This document shows positions 10,612 to 22,440 of a stretch of 64,000 nucleotides of DNA, piece by piece (the stretch's first letter is position 1; each line of letters starts with the position of its first letter). The notes under the pieces are model-generated. The model was not told where the DNA came from. It worked only from the letters and a program-made list of their open reading frames with translations, and did not search any database. This DNA is from Macrobrachium rosenbergii (Eukaryota > Arthropoda > Malacostraca > Decapoda > Palaemonidae): contig NC_089766.1 in the NCBI RefSeq assembly GCF_040412425.1, positions 50,031,797 through 50,095,796 on the forward strand, written 5' to 3'. The translations under genes and the position numbers were made by a program.

Positions 10612-12825
10612 GGAACAGATACCTCTATGTTCTTATTTATGTTCAGTAAGGTTCAACTGAACAAAAGACAGTATATGTATTAACATCCATCACAGTGTAC
10701 AGATTTCAATAGTATTGTCATGTTTTGCCCTTTTTTCTATGCATATATGACCATCTTCTGGTACCAGGTGACATCTTGGTCAAGTCCAGCTTTGAATTCT
10801 TCATGTCGAGGGAATACATTGGGCTTGATTGTGTGGCATTCAGACTTCTGGTTTTGTATGAATATGTCTTTAATTGTATTTGTGGGCTGGTCATCAGTTG
10901 AAGCACAGATGTTCACAGGTATTGAAAGTGCTGCATTTGTAATACTGTATGCTTGTTGATTAGGGATTTTTATAGTTTCATGAAGTGATTCACTGAAAAT
11001 GGGAAAGGAAGCTTTATTGGAGGTGGTTGAAGTGTTGGAGTTAGTCCTGAATATAGTAGCAGTCGTCTATTGCAAATTTGTTGTGACTGATTACTGTACT
11101 GCAGTTTGGCTGTTTCAGTGGTTTCCTGTTTGTGTACATCTTCATGATGACTGGGGTGATACTAGATTTGTACAGTCCCGTAGCCTCATTCATTTCTGTG
11201 AAAAAATGTCAGAGGAAAATATGTAAAGTGCTGGAGAAAAGTATAAAAGGAATATGCATCAAACATGACAACAGGTTAGAAGAGTTGAGGACTTTTAACA
11301 AAAAATTGCTGAAAAAGGCATTGAAGAAATTAATGAGGTTGCAGAACAGACTTAAGAAGATAAGAGGGAATAAATGAAGTTTCATGTATTCTATTCCGAC
11401 TCATTCAGAATAAGTAGAGCATTTCAAATCGTAAGCGTTATCGTATTACCTAAACAATTTGAAATGTACTAACCTAATCGTAGCCTGAGTCTTATACTTC
11501 GACACCCAGGTTATCTCACTCATATGCTATTCCAAATTGCATTTAAAACACTGTATTGTGTTGTGTATATTAATCTAAGACATAAAACTATATAAACTTA
11601 CTGTTATTTCAAATGGTGAATTTAACAGTCCTAGCTTGAATTAGAATCAGATTGGCATGAGCACAGTCTCTACTTCATAACCCTCATCCAAAGCACACTT
11701 CAAGAAATTCTTACATTTAGATATGCATATCTCCTAAAGGATTTCCCCTAAATGAACTTCAAGATGAAAAGGTATACTTAAGTGGATTTGAAGGCACCAA
11801 CAACTATAGCTGCATTCCCTTTTCTTGAGTCTCTACTAGTTAGAACTACACTGCACCAAGACTGTGACGAGACTGACTGTCAATACCGTTGCTGACCAAC
11901 ACCAAATGTTCGACTAACTACCAGACAACAACCGGTGCCGGTAAGTAAGCACTATTACATGTACACTTACAATTAAATACACAAAACAGCCAAAACAACG
12001 CTTTTCATTACTAAATACAAACACAACAAAACATGATATCCTTCTTCTACATAATGCGCAAATCCACTTTATGTAAATTTAGAAAGAATACATAAAACTA
12101 TACCACTACTTGCAGAAAAGTACAATCTCTCTTGTCAAAGTTTCAGCAACTTCATTCGGATCTGGCAATAAAGAACAAGACACACAAACCTATAAATGTA
12201 TTATCTCTTGTGGTTCTACAGTGACTTACCTAGTGGGTCAGGTCTGGCTGCAGGATTATTGCACCTTCACCAGTTTAGGAATACTGTCACTAGTAACCAC
12301 TCCATACACTAGAAGACTTCTTAAAAGACAACATTTCCGAAGAAAGTTACGATGTACTCACCTTTTGGATATCCTGCATCTTAGGAAAGGAGAGAAGGTC
12401 TCCCTTTTTGGTGAGGGTCACTCAAATAATCCTCAGTCCATGTAGAGAGAGTGGTTTGTTTGTGCTAAGATGTAAAAAAAAAAAAAATATTGAACCATCT
12501 GGGATGTCTGCTGCTACATTTAGGTAAACCTTAAGTGCTTGAACCCAGGCATAATATTTTATGTGAAATACTGAGTTCCTTGATCAGAAAATGGGATTTT
12601 CCCTTTAAAAAGTCCTCATTCTTGGCCAGGAATGATAGGCCAGGAGACAACAGTAAATGACGACTAGATGAATGAGTGGTGAAATGTCTTTATCTAAGAG
12701 AGCCCAGTAAACTAATGAAAAGTTTTATGACCGAAGAAGTCAAAAGTGAAAATAGGCTACAATAAAATCAATGGCAAAAAGTAAATCAGTTGAACTGTTC
12801 TATATTTCTAAAATAGTGAATATGA
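10612..12825. other. intergenic, no gene supported
   Basis: AT-rich. The + strand stretch 11132-11377 translates to a lysine/leucine-rich helix-like tail (KKCQRKICKVLEKSIKG..., LKKALKKLMRLQNRLKKI) and 12110-12445 is another open stretch. Neither has a recognisable domain or partner exon. 11880-12000 is somewhat richer in CpG-containing words. I make no gene call. Confidence 0.35.
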
Positions 12826-12829
12826 GCAA

Positions 12830-13040
12830 GAGGAAGGTTTTGAAAGTAAAGGGAAACTTTGAAGGTGGATCATTGAAAGTTGATGAGAATTGTGAAGGAG
12901 TGTAAGCCGTTTATTTTTGTTGATATTTTGGAAATAGATACAGTGGATGATGGTTGGATGAGAAGAAAGTTAAGTCACAAAATAAACTAAGCGAGGAAGG
13001 CAGCAGGGTTTGTGCAAAAGGCTGGGAAGAAACTTGGAGT
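12830..13040 (+). pseudogene. LINE RT fragment, left part (split by LTR element)
   Basis: Weakly coding on the + strand with frame breaks: runs such as LSHKIN.ARKAAGFVQKAGKKLG resemble the R..EG.KVLG.MK.V region that follows the RT domain of Jockey/RTE-like elements. The LTR retrotransposon is inserted after GAGT at 13037-13040, and the fragment continues from 16724. Confidence 0.45.
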
Positions 13041-13086
13041 TATAGAGGGATGAATAAATTTGTTTTTATTTAGCATTTCCCAACGT

Positions 13087-13138
<52 letters not shown>

Positions 13139-13549
13139 TCGTAAGTGAGTGCTTGGTTGTTGGAAGAGGGATGGGGTCGTTAGTTTGTTTTACGGCGCTG
13201 TCTGTCTGTGGAATATGTGAGGATTTTCGGTTTTGAAGGAGTTTTTAGTCTTGAGCTGAGTTCTGTGCAAGGCGGATATTGGTGGTAGATTGTTGTATGT
13301 TCCGTGAGTCGAGTGTTTTTCTGTTGGATGTTATTGTAGTCTGTGCATGTGTCTCTTTCTTTTGCTGGTTTTTTTGGTTGGAAGTCTGTTTTCCGGGTTT
13401 GTTTGTGTAATTTTGTCTACTGTGTTGGCGACCGTGGACATCCTCAACCATCTCCCAGCAACCGAGGATCATAGTGAGTATTGTATGTGGTTATATGTTC
13501 AGTGTATCTGTGTTGTGTATTGTTTTTTGTGTTTTAAAATCCCGCCACA
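13041..13549 (+). repeat. 5' LTR
   Basis: Starts TATAGAGGGATGAATAAA and ends CCCGCCACA. Contains (GA)n at 13090-13136. The last 300 bp are nearly identical to the 3' LTR. The boundaries are set by the target duplication on the left and by loss of identity with the 3' LTR on the right. The ends are not the usual TG...CA on the 5' side; an alternative start is the TGAATAAA at 13051. Confidence 0.85.
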
Positions 13550-13556
13550 TAATATT

Positions 13557-13574
13557 TGGCGCCCAACGTGGGGC
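13557..13574 (+). other. primer binding site, tRNA-Lys(CUU)
   Basis: TGGCGCCCAACGTGGGGC, seven bases after the 5' LTR. It is the exact complement of the 3' end (with CCA) of the conserved animal tRNA-Lys(CUU), 18 of 18. This fixes the + orientation of the element. Confidence 0.92.
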
Positions 13575-13631
13575 AGCTGGTATTTCAGCTGCAATTGAGG
13601 TTGGTGGCTGGTAGTGTGACTGAAGAGAAGG

Positions 13632-15430
13632 ATGGAAGAGGAACTAGTGAGTTTGCGAGAGGAGAATACGTGGTTGAGGGGTGAGAATGATGAGATTGAG
13701 GAGTCAGTTGGAGGAGATGGGGAATGCTAAGAAGTGCAAAAGAAGAAATGAAAGGGGAGATGAAAGAGTCAGAAGAGAGAATGGAAGAGAGGATGGATAA
13801 AAAGTTGGAGGGAATGATGAGAAGTGTGGAAGAAATGGTGAAAGGTATGTTCAAGGGTGTTTTGGAGAAGGGGCTGTTGGAGGCAGGTTCTCTGGAACGT
13901 GTGAAGGGGCAAGAGAGAAAGAAAAGGAGGAAGAAGTGAATGGAAGCGTGAGTGATGAAAGTGATATGGGAATAGGAAGTAAGAAACGAGGAATGAGAGG
14001 CAGGGTAAGGAAAGGGAATGAAAAGCAAGGGGAAGGAACAGAGGAAAGTAAGGATAAGTCAGGGGAAGAAAAAGGGAAGAAGGAAAGGGAAAGAAAACTG
14101 GTAAGAAGGGTAAAGGAAGTGGGAAAGGCAGGAAAGAAGGGAGAGGGGTGAAGGCAGTAGTGATAGTGAGGTGGATGGAGGTGAGTGGATAAAAGTGGAT
14201 AAAAAGAGGGGAAGAAGAGTGTAATGAGTAAGATGAATGTAAGTGCAGAAGTGGACTCTTTGTATTCGGAAGAGGGTATGAAAGGACAGAGCAAAGTGAA
14301 GGAAAGTGAGAGTGAAAGTGAGAAAGAAGTGAAGGAGGCTATGTATGTGAGGGAGGTACCCCGGTGTGAAAAGTATAATGAGTATGGAAGTAGGGATGTG
14401 CATGATTTCTTTAGGGAGTATGAAAGGTTTTGTCAGGATAAGTATGGGGAAAGTAAGAGAGTGTGGGCACGAGAATTAGGGAGAGTATTTGACTGGGTTT
14501 TACTTGATATGTATAGGGTTATTATGAGTGTGGGGATGTTGAGTATGACAAGGTGAAAGCTAGACTAGTTGAGCAAGCGAGGCGTATGAAAGCGAGTGTT
14601 AAGTATAAGAGGAAGAATGAATTTGATGAGGCAAGAATGAAAGCTGGGGAAACCTTGTCACTGTATGCTTGTAGGCTGGAGACGTTGGCAAGGAAGAAGT
14701 TTGGGATGATGGGATAGATGAATGTAAGGAGTTAGTACGGAAGTTGTTAGGGACAGTGCCAGATGGAGTTAGAGAATTTGTGAACTTGAAGCGGAAGGAG
14801 AAGAAAAGATGGACGAATGAAAGGTTGACTTGGGGAGAAATTTTGGAAATTGTAGAAGATTATGAGCTTGACAGGGTTATAAAGAGAGCAGAGGTGTAAG
14901 TGTAAGGGCTGGGGTAGATGAGAGGGTACCAGAGTTCAAGCTTTAGGATGCAGTGTTGAGGGGCCCAATGAGAATGGCCGATAGTGTAATAGATAGGAGT
15001 GTAAGAGCAAGTAATGTGGAGGTGCCAGGAGGACGAATGATGGGTTTGTAAGGGAACAACGGGTTGGACGGGTTAGGGATAGTAGTGTACAAAGGAAGGT
15101 CGATGAGTGGAAGTCAGGCAGAAGTGTTTTAGATGTGGAAAGGAAGGGACATACAAAGAATGAGTGTAGGTGGGCTTTAGGAGCGTGTTTCGGGTGTGGG
15201 CAATCAGGACATTTGGTAAGGGAGTGTACGAAGATAGGGGTTAAATGCTACCGGTGCGGACAGGTGGGTCATGTTGCTAATGGTTGTAGGGGTACCTGAG
15301 TGAATGTAATATGTGGTAACTGTGGTAAGAATGGGCATTATGCAAGAATGTGTTTCAGACCCGAGGCAAGTGTGTCGAATGTGGAATGGAAGGGCATGTA
15401 TCAAGTGTATGTAGACGAAAGAGGTGACTG
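13632..15430 (+). pseudogene. Gag-like region with five CCHC zinc knuckles, frame broken
   Basis: The + strand is coding in pieces in all three frames. First comes a Glu/Lys-rich, coiled-coil-like N-terminal part (about 13632-14150). Then a helical capsid-like part (about 14224-14890), with a run ending in EYERFCQDKYG and later pieces rich in RKKFG and EIVEDYEL. The C-terminus carries five knuckles of the form C-x2-C-x4-H-x4-C at 15125-15167, 15186-15227, 15246-15287, 15312-15353 and 15371-15412, enough to bind single-stranded RNA or DNA. Breaks: a one-base shift inside knuckle 1 (extra A near 15149), an in-frame TGA at 15297-15299 between knuckles 3 and 4, and a shift between 4 and 5. Several breaks fall in or beside homopolymers. 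Five knuckles is more than the one or two usual in Gag. Confidence 0.8.
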
Positions 15431-16143
15431 TGACAGCGAATTCAGGAAACTGAGTGTGAAGGGGTTCAAATGGTGGATCCTCCACGATGCAAAGCGGTGC
15501 GTGTGATGCATGTACGTGAGGGGTTGTTGCATGAGGATCAGCAATTTGTTTTGATAGAGTATGGTAGGAAACGTAAGAAAGGGAAGAACGTAAGTAAACT
15601 GAATGGTCGTAAGTTGTGTGATAGGGTGTGTGAGTGCCAACGTGAAATGAATGATAAAGCGTGTAATACGGATGAATGGGATGGTATGGATAGGGCAGTA
15701 TAGCATATGCAGGTTTGATATAACTGAGTTGACTGAACGTGTAGGGGTTAGTGAACGGTTGGAGGTGAGCGAAAGTGTAAGAGTAATAGAGCGTAGCAGT
15801 AATATACAAGTGATTGAAAGCATGAATGAATCGTTGCAAGAATTGGAAAGGTCAATGAGCAATGGGATGGGTTAGTTGAAGAATTGGGGAGGTATTTGGG
15901 AACGAGTTAGAGGGTATAGATGAGATTGTGGATGAAATTGAGTGGTAATAGTGAAGAAGATAGCGTGAATCTGAGAGAGAATGGAGGAGAAGATGTGAGT
16001 TTGAATGTTGCTAGAAGAGAAAATGATTCTGAGAGAATGATTGCGTGCCCGCAACGCGATCTAGAGGACCTGCTAGTGAGCATCCATGGGTGTTGCGTAA
16101 GGCGATTTGAAAGAGGTGTGAAAGGTGTTGGTTGGGAAATGCT
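15431..16143 (+). other. internal 3' region of LTR element, no pol found
   Basis: About 700 bp rich in GAA/AGA/GTG words with short open pieces. I see no aspartic protease D(T/S)G, no YxDD and no integrase HHCC. It may be the Gag C-terminal tail or a deletion junction. Confidence 0.5.
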
Positions 16144-16156
16144 AAAAGGGGAGAAA
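16144..16156 (+). other. polypurine tract
   Basis: AAAAGGGGAGAAA directly abutting the 3' LTR start. This is the expected plus-strand priming site and supports the TATAGAGG start of the LTR. Confidence 0.8.
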
Positions 16157-16719
<563 letters not shown>

Positions 16720-16723
16720 GAGT

Positions 16724-17185
16724 ATGTAGGGAACCAAAAGTGAAAATTTATCAAGGGAATTTTAATCCTATTCACTTTTATGAAGTGAAGTTTGAATTTT
16801 GATATAAATGGAACAAAAAGTAAGTTAAAGCTGCTGAGGTGAACTGTTTGTGTAGTGCTGTATATGAAGTATGAAAAGAATTGAAATGGTGAGAAATATG
16901 TAGTGATAAAAAGCTTAGCATGTGTGAAAGGTTGGAAAAGAGTGTTTTGAGATGGTTAGGCCATGTGGAAAGAATGAATAACAAGCTGGTAAAAAAGAGT
17001 TTATGATACAGAAATGTTGGTGGGAAGGTGCTGAATAGATGGTATGAAAAACATATTGGAACGGATGGACGTTAATATCCAGAAGATGATGTGTGTGTTT
17101 GCAAGACATGAGCGAAATGCAATGGTGCATTGCTGATGAACCATACCTGAATGTTCGTGAAGCAGCTAATGTTGTAGACATTTTC
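16724..17185 (+). pseudogene. LINE RT fragment, right part (split by LTR element)
   Basis: Continues the remnant interrupted at 13040. The + strand contains a run like CERLEKSVLRWLGHVERMNNKLVKKS, the VLRWFGHVERM signature of the C-terminal region of Jockey/RTE-type LINE proteins. Further on is a basic tail with several stops. Confidence 0.6.
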
Positions 17186-17314
17186 TATACAGGGGTCCAA
17201 TCAATGTTTTGGCAATTAGAGATTGAATGTGGCAGTGATATCTGTTATTTTTTTTTTAAGAAGTAACCCCTTATGAGAAAGAGCTGAATATTAAATGTAC
17301 ATACATATACACAG

Positions 17315-17316
<2 letters not shown>

Positions 17317-17398
<82 letters not shown>
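17317..17398. repeat. (TA)n microsatellite
   Basis: About 41 uninterrupted TA units. Confidence 0.97.
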
Positions 17399-17400
<2 letters not shown>

Positions 17401-19090
17401 AAACCAACCACGCAGTGAACGAAGGTCATGACAAAAGAAACTTAGACAGTGACTTTAGCAGCTTTCAGTATCGCCGTTGATTTAGTAAAAAAAAACAGAT
17501 GTTAACAGAAAAAAATAAAAGAATAAAGGATAAACCGCGTTTATGATACAGTGACTAACTTATAAAAGTTATATGAATACAAATTTAATTGGGGTTAAAG
17601 AAGAAGAGACGCTAGTTTTTGAAAGCATCAGACAGATGTACATATTCAGCTAACAATTCAAGCTAATGAAATAATTGGTGATGAAAAAGGCTCATGAGGA
17701 ATGAAGAGAGTTCACAAACTACTGGTGACCCCATAATGATATTTCAAAGCATGAGGGTACAGATCATAACATAGGTCTACATCAGACTCCTTGTAGAGAG
17801 AGGAAAAACACACGTGGCTTAGAAATCAGTGATGGAAAAGCATTATACTGTAGTAAATATATAAAAGACAAACAAGAGGAGAAGTAAATAATAAAAGTGG
17901 AGGGAAGATATAAATTATCCAGGCATCTCAGAGTAGACAATAAAGAAATATGCCTAAAGAAGGGCGAAATGAATGAAAACATAAATTACTGTTATAAAGA
18001 AACGGTGCGATGACGTTCTGATATTGAAGACACAGAAGTTTTAAACTCTATTTCCTAAATTATAGGGACCGTACAGAAAAAGACTCAAATCAACTTGAAA
18101 ACTACTGTTTTAAAAGAAATTGGGGAGAAAAGATATATTAAACCGGATGTGACTGAAAATAAGAAACACTAAGATATAACGGCATTTAACGTGCAAAACT
18201 TTACAGCAAATAAGTAATTGAAGGTCTGTTATAGCGGTAATGCTTTTCATACCAACAAAATCTCTAAAATCTGTATTTACAGATCTGCTTAGGGAAAATC
18301 GAAATTTAAGGAATTCTATCAAGGGCATTGGAAATAACTCATTTAAACATTTGCAGATCTGCCATAGAAAAAATAAAGAATTGATCCAATCAAAACTGGA
18401 AGGAAAATTTATCAAGGAAAGGCATTTATAAAAGAAAGATACAATCAGATCTGTGCAGCAGCCATATCATCAAGAAAATAAAGAATAATTGGTAGCTAAT
18501 ATACTTTTATTTACAGATCTGCTGAAAGAAGAAATAGAAAATAGGAAAGAATTTATAAAGGCCCGGGGAGTATTATAGAAAAACTTAAACATTTAAAAAA
18601 GGGGACGGGATAGAACCGATCAAACACTGCCGTTTCAACGAAAATTCGCGTGTGGAAACTACTTGTTGCCACCACTTAAACGTCACAACAGGTCCCCGGC
18701 AAGGTAAAATTGTTACAACCAATTTGATTGTTGTCTTAGCACCAACTAGCATTTTTTAAAGGATTGATATTTTGTAAAAAACTAAGTGAGTCTTTCAATT
18801 AAGTTTCTAACAAAATATCTGAATCATGTAATTTTCCTGACAAGTTATTTTTTTTTTGAATAATTTGATTGTTGTATAACCAGTGGTTTGTGTCGTTTGA
18901 GGCTTCCCCGCGCCCCACTAAGTAAGCTTTATCCCATGCAAAATATCTGATTCATATAATTTCAGACGTAACCTGTGGTGTTTAGTGGAAAAACCAAAAA
19001 TTAAACCATTATCACTCAAAGTGAAAAATTGCATAGAACAAATGTTGCTCAGCGTCCCAGAATCTACCCAAAAAGTAACTTACTAGACCA
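17399..19090. other. intergenic, diverged internal repeats
   Basis: A-rich sequence. Around 18230-18600 the word ATTTACAGATCTGCT followed by GGAAA/GAAATAG-type sequence recurs (18276, 18506; related CAGATCTGCC at 18355), suggesting diverged units of about 230 bp. No gene is recognised. Confidence 0.4.
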
Positions 19091-19740
19091 ATTTGCTTGA
19101 ATTTCCCGAACGACAATTTTTTCAGCGGAGTGTAACTTTTTCTAAGTTGGCGCGAACGGCGTCACGCAGCACCGCTCTCTCTCCTGCAGTCCTCAAGATG
19201 GCCGAATTGCGGCGCTCCTCTCACCCCGTAGGTCCTGAGGCTGCCGCCGTACGTCTCCCCGACCTGACCGTGGGAAGTTTAATTCCGTCCAGTCGTATCT
19301 CAGGCGGACCCAGGTCATTCCCTAGGGCTTACGGATTAAATACTTTGAACGAATCACGTGTTCTATCAATATGGTTCATAGGCCTAGGCCAACACCAGAA
19401 TCACGCGGGCTTTCTTTCTTGAACCGGCGCAATGGAAAGTCACAACTTGATTTTTTTCCCAAAAGCGATACCTAGAAGGTGTTCCATGTCCATTTCGGGC
19501 GTTTCTGGATTTAGTTAAGTGTGTCTATCCGCTCAAGAGCCGCCCGACATCCCCTATCTCTGATTTACTTTCCCGGCCGTCTACAATAAGACCCGGACCA
19601 AGTAGCCTAATTCCCACTCACCTGTTTGGTACCCAGCTGTTGCAAAGAAGCCCAGGATAGTAGGACCTACGAAGCCAGTGATGTTACCTACATGGTCGGA
19701 AAGCAGCGACTTTGAATAAGGTAATCACAGCATTTACCTG
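19090..19740 (+). promoter_or_regulatory. candidate promoter / 5' exon region of gene B
   Basis: Clearly richer in G+C and CpG than everything around it (words such as GGCGCGAACGGCGTCACG and CCGCCGTACG). It contains AAGATGGCCG at 19196, which resembles the YY1/initiator-type box often seen at animal start sites, and a possible splice donor AATAAG/GTAATC near 19720. It lies between the end of gene A and the first coding exon of gene B. The link to gene B is inference from position. No transcript evidence is available. Confidence 0.3.
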
Positions 19741-19980
19741 CCTTTTTACATTTGTTTTGTCGCTAGGTTAGGTTATGTTTTGGAATGGACCCTAGTGTGC
19801 AGTTTGTCGTTTTTTGTAACCTGTGGCTACAGTGAATACAGGTATTATCTCTTGCCAGAACATATGAGCTTGCCAAGAATCGTTCAAAATGCGGATAAGG
19901 CATGAAGCGCCGTTCCGCTACCCCGAACTGAGAGCAGATATGTTAAAAAAAAATCACCATTAAAAAATTAATGCCTGTTA

Positions 19981-20145
19981 TAATGTAGGTAGGGAGATAG
20001 GGAATAGCCTAACTGATGTTTCTTATGTAGGCTACAAGTAACCTAGTCTAGTGGTTTCCGTCCACCCTAATGTAGGTAGGGAATAGCCTAATCATGGTTC
20101 TTATAGGCTACAAGTACCCTAGGCTAGCGGTTTCTATAGGTTCAT
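19981..20145 (+). repeat. tandem duplication of about 85 bp
   Basis: The unit starting TAATGTAGGTAGGGA at 19981 is repeated at 20069 and includes GGCTACAAGTA.CCTAG and TAGCGGTTTC in the second copy. Diverged by small indels. Confidence 0.8.
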
Positions 20146-20171
20146 CAAAGCCTACTGTTAGGAGAATGGCG

Positions 20172-20312
20172 GGACAACATTTTGTGTGCAGAGGACCGGG
20201 TCAGCCTCACGTATGTTGTGTAGCAGGTCAGCATCACGTATGTAATTTAGCGGGTCAGCCTTACGTATGTAGCTTGGCGGGACAACCTTTTGTATGCAGA
20301 GTAGCGGGTCAG
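20172..20312 (+). repeat. 27-bp minisatellite, five units
   Basis: Units at 20172, 20199, 20226, 20253 and 20280, followed by a partial GGTCAG. Pattern GG(T/A)CA(G/A)C.T..(C/T)GTATG. The period is a multiple of three and one + strand frame is open through all units (20094-20624), reading a nine-residue GQ(P/H)xVCxxA repeat. Open frame over a repeat is weak evidence for coding, so it is listed as a repeat. Confidence 0.85.
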
Positions 20313-22440
20313 AAACTAGCAAATTTTGTACGTCACGGCCGGCAGGAAACCCGACTTTTGCTTTCCCCACCCAAAACCCCGGTTTCCAACAGGGTCCCCC
20401 TTACCGTTTATTACATTTCCAGTTGCTTTTTCTTTTGGCAACACCGACAAAAGCACGGTTTTCATTACCTTTATGAAGCACAGAGGGAGCAATTTTTTTT
20501 TAGGTGCATTTTCTGTAGTGAATTTTTGGCACCAGAAGTGGGGTCCTGTGGTCATTCACAGGCTCCCCCATCAAGTACTCCAGTCCTGGCCGTTTCAGCC
20601 ACAAGCCATTTAGGCCGTATATAATATCCAAAACAACGTAAGATGTTTAAATATAATGACAGTAAATACTGTCATTATATTATGTTTTATGTACATCCCC
20701 AAGGGGCTGGTACTAAACACAGCGGCCATTTTGCATGTAAATGTGCTTATACCCCGAGGTTTGGAAACTTTACAACGAATTATTTCAGCAAGAAAACTGT
20801 CGAAAAAATTTGTTTGTCATGTGGAATTGGAGTTTGTACTGGAAATGACATTTTACCGCAATTTGGTTGCTTATCAAGAATTTACTGTTATTTTTTGGTG
20901 GTCGATTGTAATTAACCTCAGAGCTGATGTTATTGAATGCTGGCCATTCTGAAATGCTGTTGCGCATGTACAGTGTTACTGGGGGGAGCTTTTGGTAAAA
21001 AGTGGAGTTTCCTTGAACAGTTAGTCTTGTTAACATAACACAGCCTATTAGGTTAGGGTGCATTAGGTTAGTATAGTTCCTGTTATAATAGGTTTCCTCA
21101 GCCAATCCCTTCTTGAACATATGGCTTCCTAATGACTTGCACATGCGCGGAACCATTCCATAACAACAATGTGACAGTCTGATCTTTCTTCCAGCGTTCC
21201 CCCACCCAAAACCCTGCGTCCCCAAAGGGTCCCCAACCATGTTGGATAGAGTTTTGAGGTTAATAATAATTGACCGACAATCAACAACACCACCTCCTTC
21301 ATCAGCAACACCAAAAGTGTAGGAAAAATCAATTTCCAAGGTAATAGTCTGAGTGGAGCTGTTCTGTAGTTTTACTCATTTTAGACTAGAAATATCGTAA
21401 TGCTTTGTTTTTGTGCTTTCTTTGAACATTTCTGACATTAATTTTTTTTAGCAAATGACCCAACCAACCACACCTAACCTAATCTAACCTTGGGTACTGG
21501 TTTGAAAACATTCCATTAACTTACCTTAATCTGAAATAGGACTAGGCTGTCAGTGTATTTCACGCATTTTGTATTTTCCCCCCACCCGGAAACCCCGCTT
21601 TTCTAGTGTGGTCCATTATTTCTAAAAGTAATTTGCTAATGTAACAAATGTCAGAAACATTAAAGCATAGGCTACATTAAAATATAGGAAAATGATATTT
21701 TAGATTTGTAAATGCTATAATGATTTAAAATACAGTAGTACCACCACTGACATATAAAGCTGAAAAATGTTGTCCTCCAAGTTTTACAAGGAATTTATCA
21801 GGCCCCTAACCCTCTCTGTTGTTGTAACCTAACATGTCAGGTCCTTACAGAGCCAGGGAACGTGTAGACCTCCCCACTAACCAAACCCAAAGCGCTGTGA
21901 GAATCGCAGAGTGGAATGGAGGAAGCTTCCTAACTTAACCTCTGGATCCCGATGTGGAGTCACCTATCCAGACCTTATGAGCATTTTTTCCTTTTTTGTC
22001 AATGAAGAAAGTAGAATACAGTTTCATCTCAACATAATTTCATTGTACATTCTGGCCTTTTATTGGTCAATGGGCTTTTATCCCATGTCTCCCACTTTCT
22101 TCTGTTGACTCTTTTATTCATCACTGTGAGGTAGAAATTTTCAAAATGTTTCGTCATTTTTACAGTTCCTTTTTTCACCCATTCCTAATCCCAGTTTATA
22201 TTGCAGTAACCGTCCCGATTACCACGGCATAAGTTAATGACGTTTTGGTTTTAAACTATTGGAACAAATTACGTTATTGAACCAGATTTTCGGCACATGG
22301 TAAGTAGTTTATCGACTGTCATCCCCAAGGGGCTATCGGAACCAGTAGCGGGTTTTTGGGCTTTGGTAAATGTGCGATTTTGGAAACTTTACAACGAATT
22401 ATTTCAGCAAGAAAACAGTAAAAAATTTCACTGTCATGTG
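20313..22440. other. intergenic patchwork with local duplications
   Basis: The word CCCCACCCAAAACCC recurs (about 20368, 21198; variant at 21580). The segment 20693-20836 (CATCCCCAAGGGGCT ... TTGGAAACTTTACAACGAA ... TCATGTGGAATTGGAGT) is repeated in shorter form at 22318-22452. No coding exon is recognised; a long - strand open stretch at 20785-21339 has no domain. Confidence 0.5.

Noticed and set aside
11132..11377. Lys/Leu-rich possible coiled-coil frame
   Set aside because: No partner exon, no family, and A-rich sequence readily produces such translations. Kept only as a note.
13585..15862. Long - strand open frames (13585-14028, 13851-14294, 15204-15839) antisense to the LTR element
   Set aside because: They are shadows caused by the purine-rich gag strand. 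The knuckles, primer site and polypurine tract all lie on the + strand.
17295..17480. Open frame with Ile-Tyr repeats
   Set aside because: Translation of (TA)n only.
20172..20312. Regular repeats of 27 bp could suggest a CRISPR array
   Set aside because: The whole 27-bp unit is repeated with substitutions and there are no unique spacers between conserved repeats. The context is eukaryotic. It is a minisatellite.
20785..21339. 184-codon - strand open frame
   Set aside because: No recognisable domain, no matching exon ends, and part of it is covered by a local duplication.
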